Source: Massiliimalia massiliensis (GTDB lineage Bacteria; Bacillota; Clostridia; Oscillospirales; Ruminococcaceae). From it: a DNA stretch of 64,000 nucleotides. The stretch spans positions 1,020,461 through 1,084,460 of the forward strand of contig NZ_FUHT01000004.1 of the NCBI RefSeq assembly GCF_900155615.1. Direction: 5' to 3'. This document shows, in pieces, positions 43,011-52,065 of the stretch (within the stretch, counting starts at the first letter, position 1; each line of letters starts with the position of its first letter). The position numbers were made by a program, and so were the translations under genes. Below the pieces are notes generated by a model. That model saw only the letters and a list, made by a program, of their open reading frames with translations. It was not told where the DNA came from and did no database searches.

Positions 43011-43832
43011 ATGAAAAATAAAGTGCAGTTTATGCTGTGTGAATTAATCATGGTAGTCTTTTTTGTGATGTTGTCGGCAGTAGTTCTAAATCCTTCTATC
43101 GGGCACACGCTGACCGACGAACCTATTGACAAATTGCCAATGAATAATTCTGCGTCCGTTTCTTCTGACAGCACCTCGGGGACAACCTCCGTTTCGCCGC
43201 AGGACAGCAGTACCTCTGAAATAGATTCCTCCGGCGCCTCCCAAACAGGCGATAGCCCAAATATCAGCGATTGGAACCTGATCCTTGCCAACGATAAGCA
43301 TCCGCTGGAGGCGGAGTTTATCGACAGCATTCAGACCAAGAAGCTTCCTAATGGGCTTTCAGTTGATGAACGGATTTATGAGCCGCTTAATAAGATGCTG
43401 GATGATGCAGAAAAACAGGGCTATCATTTGATTGTCTGTTCGGGCTACCGAAGCTATGACAAACAGGTCGAGCTGTTTAACAACCGGGTGCAGCGCTATC
43501 GTGATGTCGGCTATACCCAGGAGGAAGCATATGAAAAAGGGAAAACCTCTGTCGCGCTGCCAGGCGCCAGCGAGCATCACACCGGACTGGCGGTCGATAT
43601 TGTCTGCTCCAGCTATCAGAATCTGGATGACGGTATGATGTCCCGTCCGGAAATCAAATGGCTGTATGCCAATTGCCAGAAATATGGGTTTATTGTCCGA
43701 TATCCGAGCGATAAAAGCGATATTACCGGAATTATCCATGAGCCCTGGCATTACCGTTATGTCGGCGTAGAAGCCGCTACGGAAATTATGGACAAGGATA
43801 TCTGTCTCGAAGAATACTTAGGGATGACCTAA
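43011..43832 (+). CDS. VanY-family D-alanyl-D-alanine carboxypeptidase
   Basis: A 273-residue secreted or membrane-anchored zinc peptidase. One N-terminal hydrophobic segment (LCELIMVVFFVMLSAVVL) is followed by a Ser/Thr-rich linker to about residue 80 and the M15B domain. SGYRSYDKQ, SEHHTGLAVDIV (SxHxxGxAxD zinc site) and HEPWHYRY (ExxWHxxY) give the active site. It trims the D-Ala-D-Ala ends of peptidoglycan; nothing nearby suggests a vancomycin cluster, so a housekeeping wall role is likely. Confidence 0.92.
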   Translation: MKNKVQFMLCELIMVVFFVMLSAVVLNPSIGHTLTDEPIDKLPMNNSASVSSDSTSGTTSVSPQDSSTSEIDSSGASQTGDSPNISDWNLILANDKHPLEAEFIDSIQTKKLPNGLSVDERIYEPLNKMLDDAEKQGYHLIVCSGYRSYDKQVELFNNRVQRYRDVGYTQEEAYEKGKTSVALPGASEHHTGLAVDIVCSSYQNLDDGMMSRPEIKWLYANCQKYGFIVRYPSDKSDITGIIHEPWHYRYVGVEAATEIMDKDICLEEYLGMT

Positions 43833-43845
43833 TGAGGATTGAGTT

Positions 43846-43882
43846 AAAGAGTCCTGCGGCAATTGCCGCAGGACTCTTTTTT
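43846..43882. terminator. Terminator after the VanY-type gene
   Basis: Perfect palindrome AAAGAGTCCTGCGGCAATT and its complement, followed by T's. It separates the convergent VanY and cyclophilin genes. Confidence 0.93.
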
Positions 43883-43909
43883 GATGGCTTGTGGCTTATA
43901 ATTTATAAT

Positions 43910-44701
43910 TCAGGAAACTTTTTGAAGCTGGCTTACAGCCGAAACATCCTCTTCCTCACTGCTGTAGGTCGTGAGCGAGACCGACTCGATCACCGTTTCT
44001 GCCAATGGTGCTCCGGTTTCCTCATTCACACCACCCGCAACGATTTCATTTACAATTTCCATTCCGTCGATCACCTGGCCGAATACAGTATAAAACCCCG
44101 TATACTGCGGACATCCGCCCAACTTTTTATATGCCTGGATCACTTCGTTCGGGAAGTCGTTTTCCTCCATCTGATCCAGCAGGTCAAGCTGTGCAGGCTG
44201 ATCGCCTACGATAAAAAACCGGCTGTCTGACACATAGCGGCGGTTAAAAATTCCCGTTTGCGTACCAAAGGCCGATACAGCTCCACTGAAGTGCCATACG
44301 CGCGGGGTCACCTCCGGCTCCACCGCCTTACCGTCGTCAGTTGCGATTCTGCCCTTTGTTCCCTCATCATCCTCCGCACCGGCAAACATCAGCTTAGAAT
44401 CAGGATCTACAGAAAAAATCCTTTTTCCATCATAAAATTTTTCCTCCACCAGCCTCTTAAACTGTTTTACTGTCTGCGGCGCAAACTGTTCATATAATAC
44501 AATCCGGATGTTGCCCAAGGACGTCTTAACGACGGCCATATCCTGCCCGTCAGCAGGGGCGTGCATCTGGACTAATTCCAGTGTTTCACCACCTGAGCGG
44601 GATGCGGCTTCTACCCTTCTTCCTTGATCAGTAACTCCACAGCCTGTCAGCAAAACAAGGCTCATAGACAGGCAGGCTACTGCTTTTGCCCAGATTATCA
44701 T
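43910..44701 (-). CDS. Lipoprotein peptidyl-prolyl isomerase (cyclophilin type)
   Basis: A 263-residue protein with a signal sequence ending in the lipobox LLTGCGV, then a cyclophilin domain from about residue 55. VVKTSLGNIRIVLYEQFAPQTVKQF is the domain opening, and YTGFYTVFGQVIDGMEIVNEI the closing block. The normally conserved RxxxxFMIQGGD segment reads RIFSVDPDSKLMFAGA, so the active site is altered and isomerase activity may be low. It should assist folding of exported proteins at the outer membrane face. Confidence 0.85.
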   Translation of the reverse strand: MIIWAKAVACLSMSLVLLTGCGVTDQGRRVEAASRSGGETLELVQMHAPADGQDMAVVKTSLGNIRIVLYEQFAPQTVKQFKRLVEEKFYDGKRIFSVDPDSKLMFAGAEDDEGTKGRIATDDGKAVEPEVTPRVWHFSGAVSAFGTQTGIFNRRYVSDSRFFIVGDQPAQLDLLDQMEENDFPNEVIQAYKKLGGCPQYTGFYTVFGQVIDGMEIVNEIVAGGVNEETGAPLAETVIESVSLTTYSSEEEDVSAVSQLQKVS

Positions 44702-44959
44702 TGTTATTCCCTATGGCTTCCGCTTATGAAAGCGCTCCTTTCTCCTGGAATTGGAGCTTATTTGCCAGCAAAGTCTCCGCTCTTCCAGCAACGACAGCAG
44801 CAAAACACCGTGTGAAAGAGTTTTCTTTCAAGCTTGACTCCAAACATTCTTGGTTCCTCTCACCAAAAATACATTTTCACCCAGGACAGACCTGCGGCAG
44901 TTTTTATTATATCGGCAAAACAATGATAATCCAAATCAGAACTATAAATATTTTGTAAA

Positions 44960-46360
44960 TTATGCTTCCTTTTTTGTGATTTGAACACCCTGGCGTGTTT
45001 CTTTCACCTCATAACCCAATGCAGAAATTTCATCGCGCAATGCGTCCGCGGCCGCAAAGTCCTTGTCTTTTCTCGCCTTAGCGCGGCGTTCTACCAGATC
45101 TAAAACCTCCTGCGGGATTTTCTCTTCCCTTTCCTGATAAAGCAGCCCCAGCACACCGGTCAGTTCGAGGAACAGCTTTTCCGAAAATTCTACATAGCCT
45201 TTCTTAGCAGGTGCCGCAGCAGATACATGGGAGTTGACCTCCCGCACCAATTCAAAAATTGCGGAAATCGCGTCTGCCGTATTAAGGTCATCGTCCATTG
45301 AGGCGATAAACTGATCCTTATAGCGCAGGAGCGACGCCTTTTCGTCCTCAGTGACGTCCCCTTCCGGTGCCGTATTCTTTGCGCGCTGGAGCAGCTCCTT
45401 GCAGTTATAAAGCCGTTCCAGGGCGGATTTGCACTGCTCGATAATCTCCAGGGAATAGTTGATCGGACTGCGGTAATGCGCCTGCAGCATCATGAAACGG
45501 ATCGGCTCATAGCCGGATTTTTCCGCCACTTCCCTTGTCGTAACAAAGTTTCCAAGCGATTTTGACATCTTCCGGTTATCGACGTTAAGATATCCGTTGT
45601 GCATCCAGTAGTTCGCAAAAATCTGGCCGGACGCGCATTCGCTCTGTGCAATCTCGTTTTCATGATGCGGGAAGATTAAATCCTGTCCTCCGCAGTGCAG
45701 GTCGATGGTAGAACCCAAAAAGGTTCTGGACATCGCAGAGCATTCAATATGCCAGCCCGGACGGCCTTTTCCCCAGGGAGAATCCCAGCTTGGCTCGCCG
45801 GGCTTTGCCGCCTTCCAGAGCGCAAAGTCCATCGGGTCTTCCTTCTGCTCCCCTACCGCGATTCGCGCGCCGGCTTCCAAATCCTCCAGCGGCATATGGG
45901 AAAGCTTTCCGTAATCGCCGAACTCATGGGTACGAAAATATACATCCCCGTTTACCGCGTAGGCATATCCTTTTTCTACCAGCGTCTTGATAATATCCAG
46001 GATGCTGTCCATATTTTCCGTCACCTTTGGATGAACTGTTGCCGGCCGCACATTTAAGCCTCTCGCGTCCTTCTCATATTCGGCAATGAACCGTTCTGAA
46101 ATCTCATGTGCGGAAACGCCTTCTTCATTTGCCTTATTGATGATCTTATCATCTACGTCAGTAAAATTCTGTACAAAGGTAACATCGTAGCCCCGGTATT
46201 CCAGATAGTTCCTCAGCACGTCAAACACGATCATCGGCCGGGCATTCCCGATATGGATATAATTGTAAACGGTCGGCCCGCAGGCATACATTTTCACCTT
46301 TCCCGGTGTAATGGTTTTAAATTCCTCTTTTTCCCTGGTTAATGTGTTATAAACTTTCAT
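44960..46360 (-). CDS. cysS: Cysteinyl-tRNA synthetase
   Basis: Charges tRNA-Cys. The 466-residue class I synthetase has HIGN at residues 36-39 and KMSKS in the second half. The zinc ligands lie in MYACGPTVY, WHIECSAMS and FPHHENEIAQSE. It lies 113 bases downstream of cysE, and both follow a T-box leader with a Cys specifier, so expression should rise when tRNA-Cys is uncharged. Confidence 0.97.
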   Translation of the reverse strand: MKVYNTLTREKEEFKTITPGKVKMYACGPTVYNYIHIGNARPMIVFDVLRNYLEYRGYDVTFVQNFTDVDDKIINKANEEGVSAHEISERFIAEYEKDARGLNVRPATVHPKVTENMDSILDIIKTLVEKGYAYAVNGDVYFRTHEFGDYGKLSHMPLEDLEAGARIAVGEQKEDPMDFALWKAAKPGEPSWDSPWGKGRPGWHIECSAMSRTFLGSTIDLHCGGQDLIFPHHENEIAQSECASGQIFANYWMHNGYLNVDNRKMSKSLGNFVTTREVAEKSGYEPIRFMMLQAHYRSPINYSLEIIEQCKSALERLYNCKELLQRAKNTAPEGDVTEDEKASLLRYKDQFIASMDDDLNTADAISAIFELVREVNSHVSAAAPAKKGYVEFSEKLFLELTGVLGLLYQEREEKIPQEVLDLVERRAKARKDKDFAAADALRDEISALGYEVKETRQGVQITKKEA

Positions 46361-46473
46361 CCTACTCTTTCCTTTCTGGGAATTGCGCCATCCTAAAATA
46401 GAGATTTTACTTTTGAAGGCTATGCTTTGGGCCAGATGGCAGATAACCTAAAGCCGCCTTCAAACTGATCCCC

Positions 46474-47124
46474 CTATTTTTCCGTTTGCTCTCCTTCTAA
46501 TTTGGCTACCTTTTTTTCCAGCTTCTCAATTTTCACCAGCAGCCTGCACAGCTCCTGGGATACCGGATCCGGGATATGGATCTGGTCAAGCTCGGCCTCT
46601 ACTTTTTGCCCATTCCGGCGGACAACCCTTGCCGGAACACCAACCGCCGTTGAGTCCGGCGGAATCTCGGACAGTACCACTGCATTGGAGGCAATTTTGG
46701 AGTTGTCCCCCACCTTAAACGGCCCCAGCACCTTTGCACCGCTTCCAACCATCACATGGTTGCCCAGCGTCGGATGGCGCTTTCCTGTTTCCTTCCCCGT
46801 TCCGCCCAGAGTCACCCCCTGGTAGATCGTACAGTCATCACCGACAACTGCCGTTTCTCCAATAACCACGCCGCCGCCATGGTCGATTAACAACCCTCTG
46901 CCAATCTGAGCGCCGGGATGGATTTCAATGCCAGTCCAAAAGCGCCCTGTCTGGGAAATAAAACGGGCAAGAAAAAACAAGTGATGGCGGTACAGCCAAT
47001 GGGACAGGCGGTACCAGAGCAGCGCGTGAAAGCCTGAATACAGCAGGAATATCTCCAGCGAATTTCTGGCGGCCGGGTCACGGCTTTTAATTGATTTTAA
47101 ATCATAACGAATGTTTTTAAACAC
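46474..47124 (-). CDS. cysE: Serine O-acetyltransferase
   Basis: Makes O-acetylserine, the precursor of cysteine. The 216-residue protein has the helical N-terminal domain and hexapeptide repeats (IHPGAQIGRGLLIDHGGGVVIGETAVVGDD). The catalytic His and Asp are in LIDHGGG and upstream. GTG at 47124 has GGGGGG nine bases upstream. It lies directly downstream of the T-box terminator. cysK is not adjacent. Confidence 0.95.
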   Translation of the reverse strand: MFKNIRYDLKSIKSRDPAARNSLEIFLLYSGFHALLWYRLSHWLYRHHLFFLARFISQTGRFWTGIEIHPGAQIGRGLLIDHGGGVVIGETAVVGDDCTIYQGVTLGGTGKETGKRHPTLGNHVMVGSGAKVLGPFKVGDNSKIASNAVVLSEIPPDSTAVGVPARVVRRNGQKVEAELDQIHIPDPVSQELCRLLVKIEKLEKKVAKLEGEQTEK

Positions 47125-47140
47125 TCTATTGTTCCCCCCT

Positions 47141-47187
47141 AAAAAACAAAAACACCTTCAAAAAGAGAAAATCTCCCTTTTTGAAGG
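47141..47187 (-). terminator. T-box terminator hairpin
   Basis: CCTTCAAAAAG / CTTTTTGAAGG (47154-47187) with GGGAGA/TCTC inside, followed on the - strand by TGTTTTTGTTTTTT. Its 5' arm overlaps the antiterminator sequence after the T-box core. Confidence 0.92.
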
Positions 47188-47420
47188 CGGTAAAAATTCC
47201 GCGGTTCCACTTCTGTTTGTCACTTTTCAGCCCGATAACGCTGGCTGGGCGTGCAGCAATACTAGGGAGAGTCTCTCCTGTTCCTCTGCCTGCTCCGGGA
47301 TGCACTTCATATTTCCCACTCGCCTGCGGGTTCTTTCAGCCGGTGAAACCCGCTCTCTTTTGGGTCGAGAAATACTACTCTTTCCCTTCCATGCATTTTA
47401 TATTTACTCTTTTATGATAT
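47141..47420 (-). promoter_or_regulatory. T-box leader, tRNA-Cys responsive
   Basis: The leader between the promoter and cysE. The T-box core TGGAACCGCGG lies at 47199-47209 on the - strand; its UGGA is complementary to the U-CCA end of tRNA-Cys. A UGC codon (complement of 47302-47304) in GAAGTGCATCCCGG is the likely specifier. A competing terminator hairpin follows. This indicates transcription of cysE-cysS controlled by tRNA-Cys charging. Confidence 0.9.
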
Positions 47421-47426
47421 GTTTCT

Positions 47427-47455
47427 ACTCTAACACAATGTGCCAAATTTTTCAA
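47427..47455 (-). promoter_or_regulatory. Promoter of the T-box/cysE/cysS unit
   Basis: TTGAAA (47450-47455) and TAGAGT (47427-47432) on the - strand, spacer 17. It touches the end of pgsA. Confidence 0.55.
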
Positions 47456-47457
47456 GC

Positions 47458-48024
47458 TTATTTTGTAACATTAATGCACGCACGGTTTTTTACCAGATAG
47501 TCAATTCCGGAAACCACCGTAACCGCAGCAGTTAACCACATCAGAGTATTCCCGGTTAACAGGATCACGGATTCCATATCATAGGCAATCAACTGATCCA
47601 CGGCAAACATCAGCAGGATCACGACAATCGATACCATCTGCACCACTGTTTTTACCTTCCCATATATGCTCGCCGCAATAACCGTTCCTTCCGCAGCAGC
47701 AACCAGCCGCAGCGAGGTCACCAAAAACTCGCGGGTTACCACAATAATCACCACAACCGGGCTGCACACCCCAAGCGAAATAAAGCAAATCAATGCGGAC
47801 AATACCAGAACCTTGTCGGCAAGCGGGTCTAAAAATTTCCCAAAAGTAGTGACCAGGTTCTGCTTTCTTGCGATATTTCCGTCCAGCGCATCTGTAATCG
47901 ACGCGGCGGCAAATACAAGCAGCGCCAGCAGATAATGAAACGGGATTGCACTGATCAACAGGAAAGCCACAAAAAACGGAACTAGGATCACCCGCAGTAC
48001 TGTTAATTTATTCGGTAGATTCAT
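47458..48024 (-). CDS. pgsA: CDP-diacylglycerol-glycerol-3-phosphate 3-phosphatidyltransferase
   Basis: Makes phosphatidylglycerol phosphate for membrane lipid synthesis. The protein has 188 residues and four to five membrane helices. The CDP-alcohol transferase motif DG(x)2AR(x)8G(x)3D(x)3D is complete in DALDGNIARKQ and GKFLDPLADK. ATG at 48024 has GGAGGA seven bases upstream. It follows rimO, as often in Clostridia, and forms the end of the recA-recX-rimO-pgsA run. Confidence 0.94.
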   Translation of the reverse strand: MNLPNKLTVLRVILVPFFVAFLLISAIPFHYLLALLVFAAASITDALDGNIARKQNLVTTFGKFLDPLADKVLVLSALICFISLGVCSPVVVIIVVTREFLVTSLRLVAAAEGTVIAASIYGKVKTVVQMVSIVVILLMFAVDQLIAYDMESVILLTGNTLMWLTAAVTVVSGIDYLVKNRACINVTK

Positions 48025-48066
48025 GCTGTTCCTCCTACACACCGGCATTTCTCAAGCTGCCGTCTC

Positions 48067-49392
48067 TTACACTTCTTCACCAACTAAATCATAATCGCAT
48101 ACTTCGTCAATACGTACCCGGATAAAATCACCCATCGTATGTTTCTGTCCGGATGTAAAGAAAATTTTCCCGTCAATATCCGGTGCGTCAGCCTCGCTTC
48201 TGCCAAAGTAGCAGTCCGCCAGCTTATCTGCGCCTTCAAGTACAACTGTCACTACCCTGCCGATCATTTTTTCATTTGCGCGTTCCATAATGGTCATCTG
48301 CTCTTCCATGATGATCTCTGCACGGCGTTCCCGAATTTTTTCATCCACCTGCGGCGACATTTCCGCCGCGGCAGTGCCTTCCTCCTCAGAGTACGCAAAA
48401 CAGCCCAGCCTGTCAAATTTCATCTCCTTGACAAACTCAACCAGCTCCACAAACTGTTCCTGCGTTTCCGTCGGGAAGCCCGCGATCAGGGTGGTACGCA
48501 AGGTTAGGCCGGGGATACGCTCCCGCAGCTTTTGAATCAAGGCTACCGTCGCCTTTTTATCCATCGGCCGGTTCATCTTCTGCAAAATATCGTCGTTGCA
48601 GTGCTGAAGAGGCAGATCGATATACTTCGCCACCTTTTCCTCCTCTGCTATCACGTCGATCAGCTCATCGGTAATCTTATCCGGATAACAGTATAAGATG
48701 CGAATCCAACGGAATCCGTCGATTTTACAGAGCTCCCGCAACAATTTTGCCAGGGAATATTTCCCGTAGAGGTCTTCCCCATAGCGGGTAGTGTCCTGTG
48801 CCACCAGGATCAGCTCCTTTACGCCCTCGTCCGCCAGCCACTGGGCTTCCTTAAGCACCTCTTCCATCGGCTTGGAGCGGAACCTCCCGCGAATCGACGG
48901 AATCGCGCAGTAGGTGCAGCAGTTGTCACAGCCTTCCGCGATTTTCAGATAAGCGTAATACGGCAGCGTAGAGATCACCCGTCCGCCGCAGAGCGGAAGC
49001 GCCTCCTTTTCTCCGTAGCGCTGAACCTTTTTCCCGGCAAGCGCAGACTGGATCACATCGCAGATTTTTTCATTCGAACCGAGTCCGACCACAGCGTCTA
49101 CCTCCGGCATTTCCGTGAGGATTTCCTCCCGGTAGCGTTCCGCAAGGCAGCCGGTGACGATAATCGCCTTGATCTTTCCCTCGTTTTTCAGGTTGATAAA
49201 TTCAATAATATTTTCAATTGCTTCTTCCTTTGCAGACTGGATAAAGCCGCAGGTGTTGATCACCACAACATCGCAGTTTCCTGTGTCCGCAACCAGCTTA
49301 TAGCCTTTATGCTTCAGCCTTTCCAGCATCATCTCCGCGTCCACCTGGTTTTTCGGACATCCTAATGATACCATCCCTACTCGTATTGCCAT
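48067..49392 (-). CDS. rimO: Ribosomal protein S12 methylthiotransferase RimO
   Basis: Adds a methylthio group to Asp of ribosomal protein S12. The 441-residue radical SAM enzyme has the N-terminal UPF0004 cysteines (SLGCPKN, INTCGF, VTGCLAERY), the radical SAM CxxxCxxC (CDNCCTYC) and a C-terminal TRAM domain. SLGCPKNQVDAE distinguishes it from MiaB. It overlaps recX by 16 bases. Confidence 0.95.
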   Translation of the reverse strand: MAIRVGMVSLGCPKNQVDAEMMLERLKHKGYKLVADTGNCDVVVINTCGFIQSAKEEAIENIIEFINLKNEGKIKAIIVTGCLAERYREEILTEMPEVDAVVGLGSNEKICDVIQSALAGKKVQRYGEKEALPLCGGRVISTLPYYAYLKIAEGCDNCCTYCAIPSIRGRFRSKPMEEVLKEAQWLADEGVKELILVAQDTTRYGEDLYGKYSLAKLLRELCKIDGFRWIRILYCYPDKITDELIDVIAEEEKVAKYIDLPLQHCNDDILQKMNRPMDKKATVALIQKLRERIPGLTLRTTLIAGFPTETQEQFVELVEFVKEMKFDRLGCFAYSEEEGTAAAEMSPQVDEKIRERRAEIIMEEQMTIMERANEKMIGRVVTVVLEGADKLADCYFGRSEADAPDIDGKIFFTSGQKHTMGDFIRVRIDEVCDYDLVGEEV

Positions 49393-50018
49393 TCGTCTTC
49401 TTCTCCCAATTCCAATTCTTCAAGATATTCGCTCATTGCCGCTCTGCTGTCGCTGTAAGAAAAGCCCAGCCGAGCCAACGCGTTTAATACCTTTTGGCTG
49501 CCCTTCTGATCGCCCAGATAACGGTAATATTTCTGCTCGATCAGCTCGCGGATCTGCTCCTTCGCGGAAATCCCGCAGTCAGACAGCGCCTGCGCCGCGG
49601 CTTCCTCGTCAATCCCTTTTCGTTTCAGTTCAAAAAGGCTTTTCCGGAAGCTCCACCGCTTCTGTGTAAGATAATATTCCGCCAGCTTCCGGGCATAGCT
49701 CCCATCGTCCAGCAGCCCTAAATCGACCATCTTTGCGACGGTCTGCGCTGCAATCTCGTCCGGCACGTTCCGCCGGAGCTTGTCGTATAGTTCCTTTTCC
49801 GAGTGGTCGCGGTAGGAGAGCAGGTAAAACGCCCGTTCCCTCGCGCGGCGGACGTCTGACTGCCGCTTCAGCTTTTCGAGAAACGCTTCGTCCACTTCCA
49901 TCCCGGTTTTTACATGGAATTCCGTCAGGATTTCGGCGTCAAAAATGTAAAAGTACTCCTCATCCACATAGACCGTATACCGCGTACCGCTCTTTTTCTC
50001 AATTCCTGTAATTTTCAT
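49377..50018 (-). CDS. recX: Regulatory protein RecX
   Basis: Modulates RecA filaments. The 213-residue, mostly helical protein carries the RecX repeats (RARERAFYLLSYRDHSEKELYDKL and RWSFRKSLFELKRKGI). It lies five bases downstream of recA and overlaps rimO, so all three are in one transcript. Confidence 0.92.
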   Translation of the reverse strand: MKITGIEKKSGTRYTVYVDEEYFYIFDAEILTEFHVKTGMEVDEAFLEKLKRQSDVRRARERAFYLLSYRDHSEKELYDKLRRNVPDEIAAQTVAKMVDLGLLDDGSYARKLAEYYLTQKRWSFRKSLFELKRKGIDEEAAAQALSDCGISAKEQIRELIEQKYYRYLGDQKGSQKVLNALARLGFSYSDSRAAMSEYLEELELGEEDEWQYE

Positions 50019-50023
50019 CGAAA

Positions 50024-51199
50024 TTATTCAAAATCCTCGTCGTCCGGGTCAATATCCATAAACAGACCGCTGCCTTTCGGCTTTTCAGCCGAAGCTTCTG
50101 TCTTTGCTGCTGAAGCGGCATCCGGTGCCGGCGTACTGATTCCCTTAGCCGTCTTGGCAGCTTCCTCCAGCGCTTCCTTCTGATGCTCCTGGATTTTTTG
50201 TACAATTTCTTCCCGGAGAGCGTCGTTTTCCTTGAGCAGTGCTTTTACCTTGTCGCGGCCCTGGCCGAGACGCTCGCCATTATAACTGAACCAAGCGCCG
50301 CTTTTATGGATAATATCCAAATCCGTTGCAAAATCAACGATTTCCCCAACCTGGGAAACCCCTTCGCCGTACATGATATCAAAGACAACTTCTTTAAAGG
50401 GCGGTGCAACCTTGTTTTTCACAATTTTACACTTGGTTTTGTTTCCGACAATCTCAGAGCCGTTCTTGATCGCTTCTCCTTTGCGGACTTCAATCCTGAC
50501 GGAAGCATAGAACTTCAGCGCGCGTCCGCCCGGAGTAGTTTCCGGATTGCCGTACATCACGCCGATCTTTTCACGCACCTGGTTGATAAAAATTGCAACA
50601 CAGTTGGATTTCGACACGACGCTGGTCAGCTTTCTCAGCGCCTGAGACATCAATCTTGCCTGCAGTCCAACATGGCTGGAGCCCATCTCTCCGTCAATTT
50701 CCGCGCGGGTTACCATTGCGGCAACCGAGTCGAGAACAATAACGTCGATCGCGCCCGACCGGATCAGCGCTTCCATAATTTCCAGCGCCTGCTCCCCGGT
50801 GTCCGGCTGGGATACCAGCAGGGAATCGATATCAACGCCCAGCGCCTTTGCATAAACAGGGTCGAGCGCATGCTCAACGTCGATAAACGCGGCCTCTCCG
50901 CCTTCTTTCTGCGCCTGTGCGGCGATCTGGAGCGCAACGGTGGTTTTCCCGGAGGATTCCGGCCCATATACCTCAATGATCCTTCCACGCGGTACACCGC
51001 CGATCCCGAGCGCCATATCAAGCCCAAGGGAGCCGGTGGAAATATGATCGACATTCATGGTCTTTGCCTCGCCCAGCTTCATGACCGCGCCCTTCCCGAA
51101 CTGCTTTTCGATCTGACTGATTGCGGTATCAAGGGCTTTTTTTCTATCCGCGCCGGTTACAACTTCCACTTCCGGCTTTGATTTTGGTTTTACTGCCAT
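50024..51199 (-). CDS. recA: Recombinase RecA
   Basis: Catalyses strand exchange and activates LexA self-cleavage. The protein has 391 residues; Walker [10 protein letters not shown] is at 79-87, with IDVEHALDP, the L1/L2 region ([28 protein letters not shown] and GNPETTPGG) and an acidic tail (DPDDEDFE). The N-terminus is about ten residues longer than in E. coli. AAGGAGG before the ATG lies within the end of prmC, overlapping by ten bases. No LexA-type SOS box is apparent directly upstream because the gene is inside an operon. Confidence 0.98.
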   Translation of the reverse strand: MAVKPKSKPEVEVVTGADRKKALDTAISQIEKQFGKGAVMKLGEAKTMNVDHISTGSLGLDMALGIGGVPRGRIIEVYGPESSGKTTVALQIAAQAQKEGGEAAFIDVEHALDPVYAKALGVDIDSLLVSQPDTGEQALEIMEALIRSGAIDVIVLDSVAAMVTRAEIDGEMGSSHVGLQARLMSQALRKLTSVVSKSNCVAIFINQVREKIGVMYGNPETTPGGRALKFYASVRIEVRKGEAIKNGSEIVGNKTKCKIVKNKVAPPFKEVVFDIMYGEGVSQVGEIVDFATDLDIIHKSGAWFSYNGERLGQGRDKVKALLKENDALREEIVQKIQEHQKEALEEAAKTAKGISTPAPDAASAAKTEASAEKPKGSGLFMDIDPDDEDFE

Positions 51200-52059
51200 T
51201 TTATTTCCTCCTTGTTTTCTTCACACGGTTTCATCCCATATACTACCCGCTCTACCCCGCAAAGGTCTCGGCGGGTTCCTATTCCATCCAGTCCGCCGGC
51301 CTCCAACAGGCTACAGACATCTTCCTTCTGGTGGATTCCCACTTCATACGCCAGTATGCCGCCGGCCTTGAGTCTCGGCGTCCAGATTCTGGTCAGCTCC
51401 CGGTAAAAAGCAAGGCCGTCTTTGCCAGCCTCCAATGCTTCCCTCGGTTCAAAGGAAACCTCCTTTTGCAGCCTTCCCATATCCTCTTCCGATAAATAGG
51501 GCGGATTGGAAACAATCAGGTCAAAGCCTGTCTCCGCAAAGGCCGGATCCAGTGCGTCATCCAACACCAGCCTCACACTGCTCTGGTTTAAAGCGATATT
51601 TTTTTCACAGTACCGCGCTGCTGTTTTTGATTTTTCCAGCGCCCAGACAGTACTGCCGGGGAGATAATGTTCCAGCGTGACGGCAATGCAGCCGCTCCCC
51701 GAACAGAGATCCAGTATTTTCACCCCCTGCCGGTCGGAAAAACGGCTGACGACCCATTCACAGAGCGTCTCGGTATCCTGCCGCGGAATCAGAACTCCTT
51801 CACCTACCAGGAATGGCAGTCCATAAAACTCCCATTCTCCCAGCAGATATTGCAGCGGATAGCCGCCGCATCGTTTCCGGCAAAGCTCACTGAGCGTTTC
51901 CTGTTGCTCTCCGGACAGCTCCAGACGATTTAAGAGAAGCTCAGCGTCGTCAATTCCAAGCACCCTTTTAATAAGCTGCTTCGCTTCAAATCCGGCTTCC
52001 TCTATCCCGGCTTTGAGGAGAGAAGCTTTCATCAACAGGTAATGTTCCTTTAATTTCAT
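51190..52059 (-). CDS. prmC: Peptide chain release factor N(5)-glutamine methyltransferase
   Basis: Methylates the GGQ glutamine of release factors. The 289-residue protein has an N-terminal helical domain and the Rossmann core, with [14 protein letters not shown] and the catalytic [10 protein letters not shown] (NPPY). prfA is not beside it. It is six bases downstream of the DUF1385 gene and overlaps recA. Confidence 0.95.
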   Translation of the reverse strand: MKLKEHYLLMKASLLKAGIEEAGFEAKQLIKRVLGIDDAELLLNRLELSGEQQETLSELCRKRCGGYPLQYLLGEWEFYGLPFLVGEGVLIPRQDTETLCEWVVSRFSDRQGVKILDLCSGSGCIAVTLEHYLPGSTVWALEKSKTAARYCEKNIALNQSSVRLVLDDALDPAFAETGFDLIVSNPPYLSEEDMGRLQKEVSFEPREALEAGKDGLAFYRELTRIWTPRLKAGGILAYEVGIHQKEDVCSLLEAGGLDGIGTRRDLCGVERVVYGMKPCEENKEEIKWQ

Positions 52060-52065
52060 GCAGGC

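Noticed and set aside
50183..51181. A 332-codon open frame antisense to recA
   Set aside because: It lies entirely on the opposite strand of a clear recA gene; the high third-position GC of recA keeps the antisense frame open. No ribosome site, no family.
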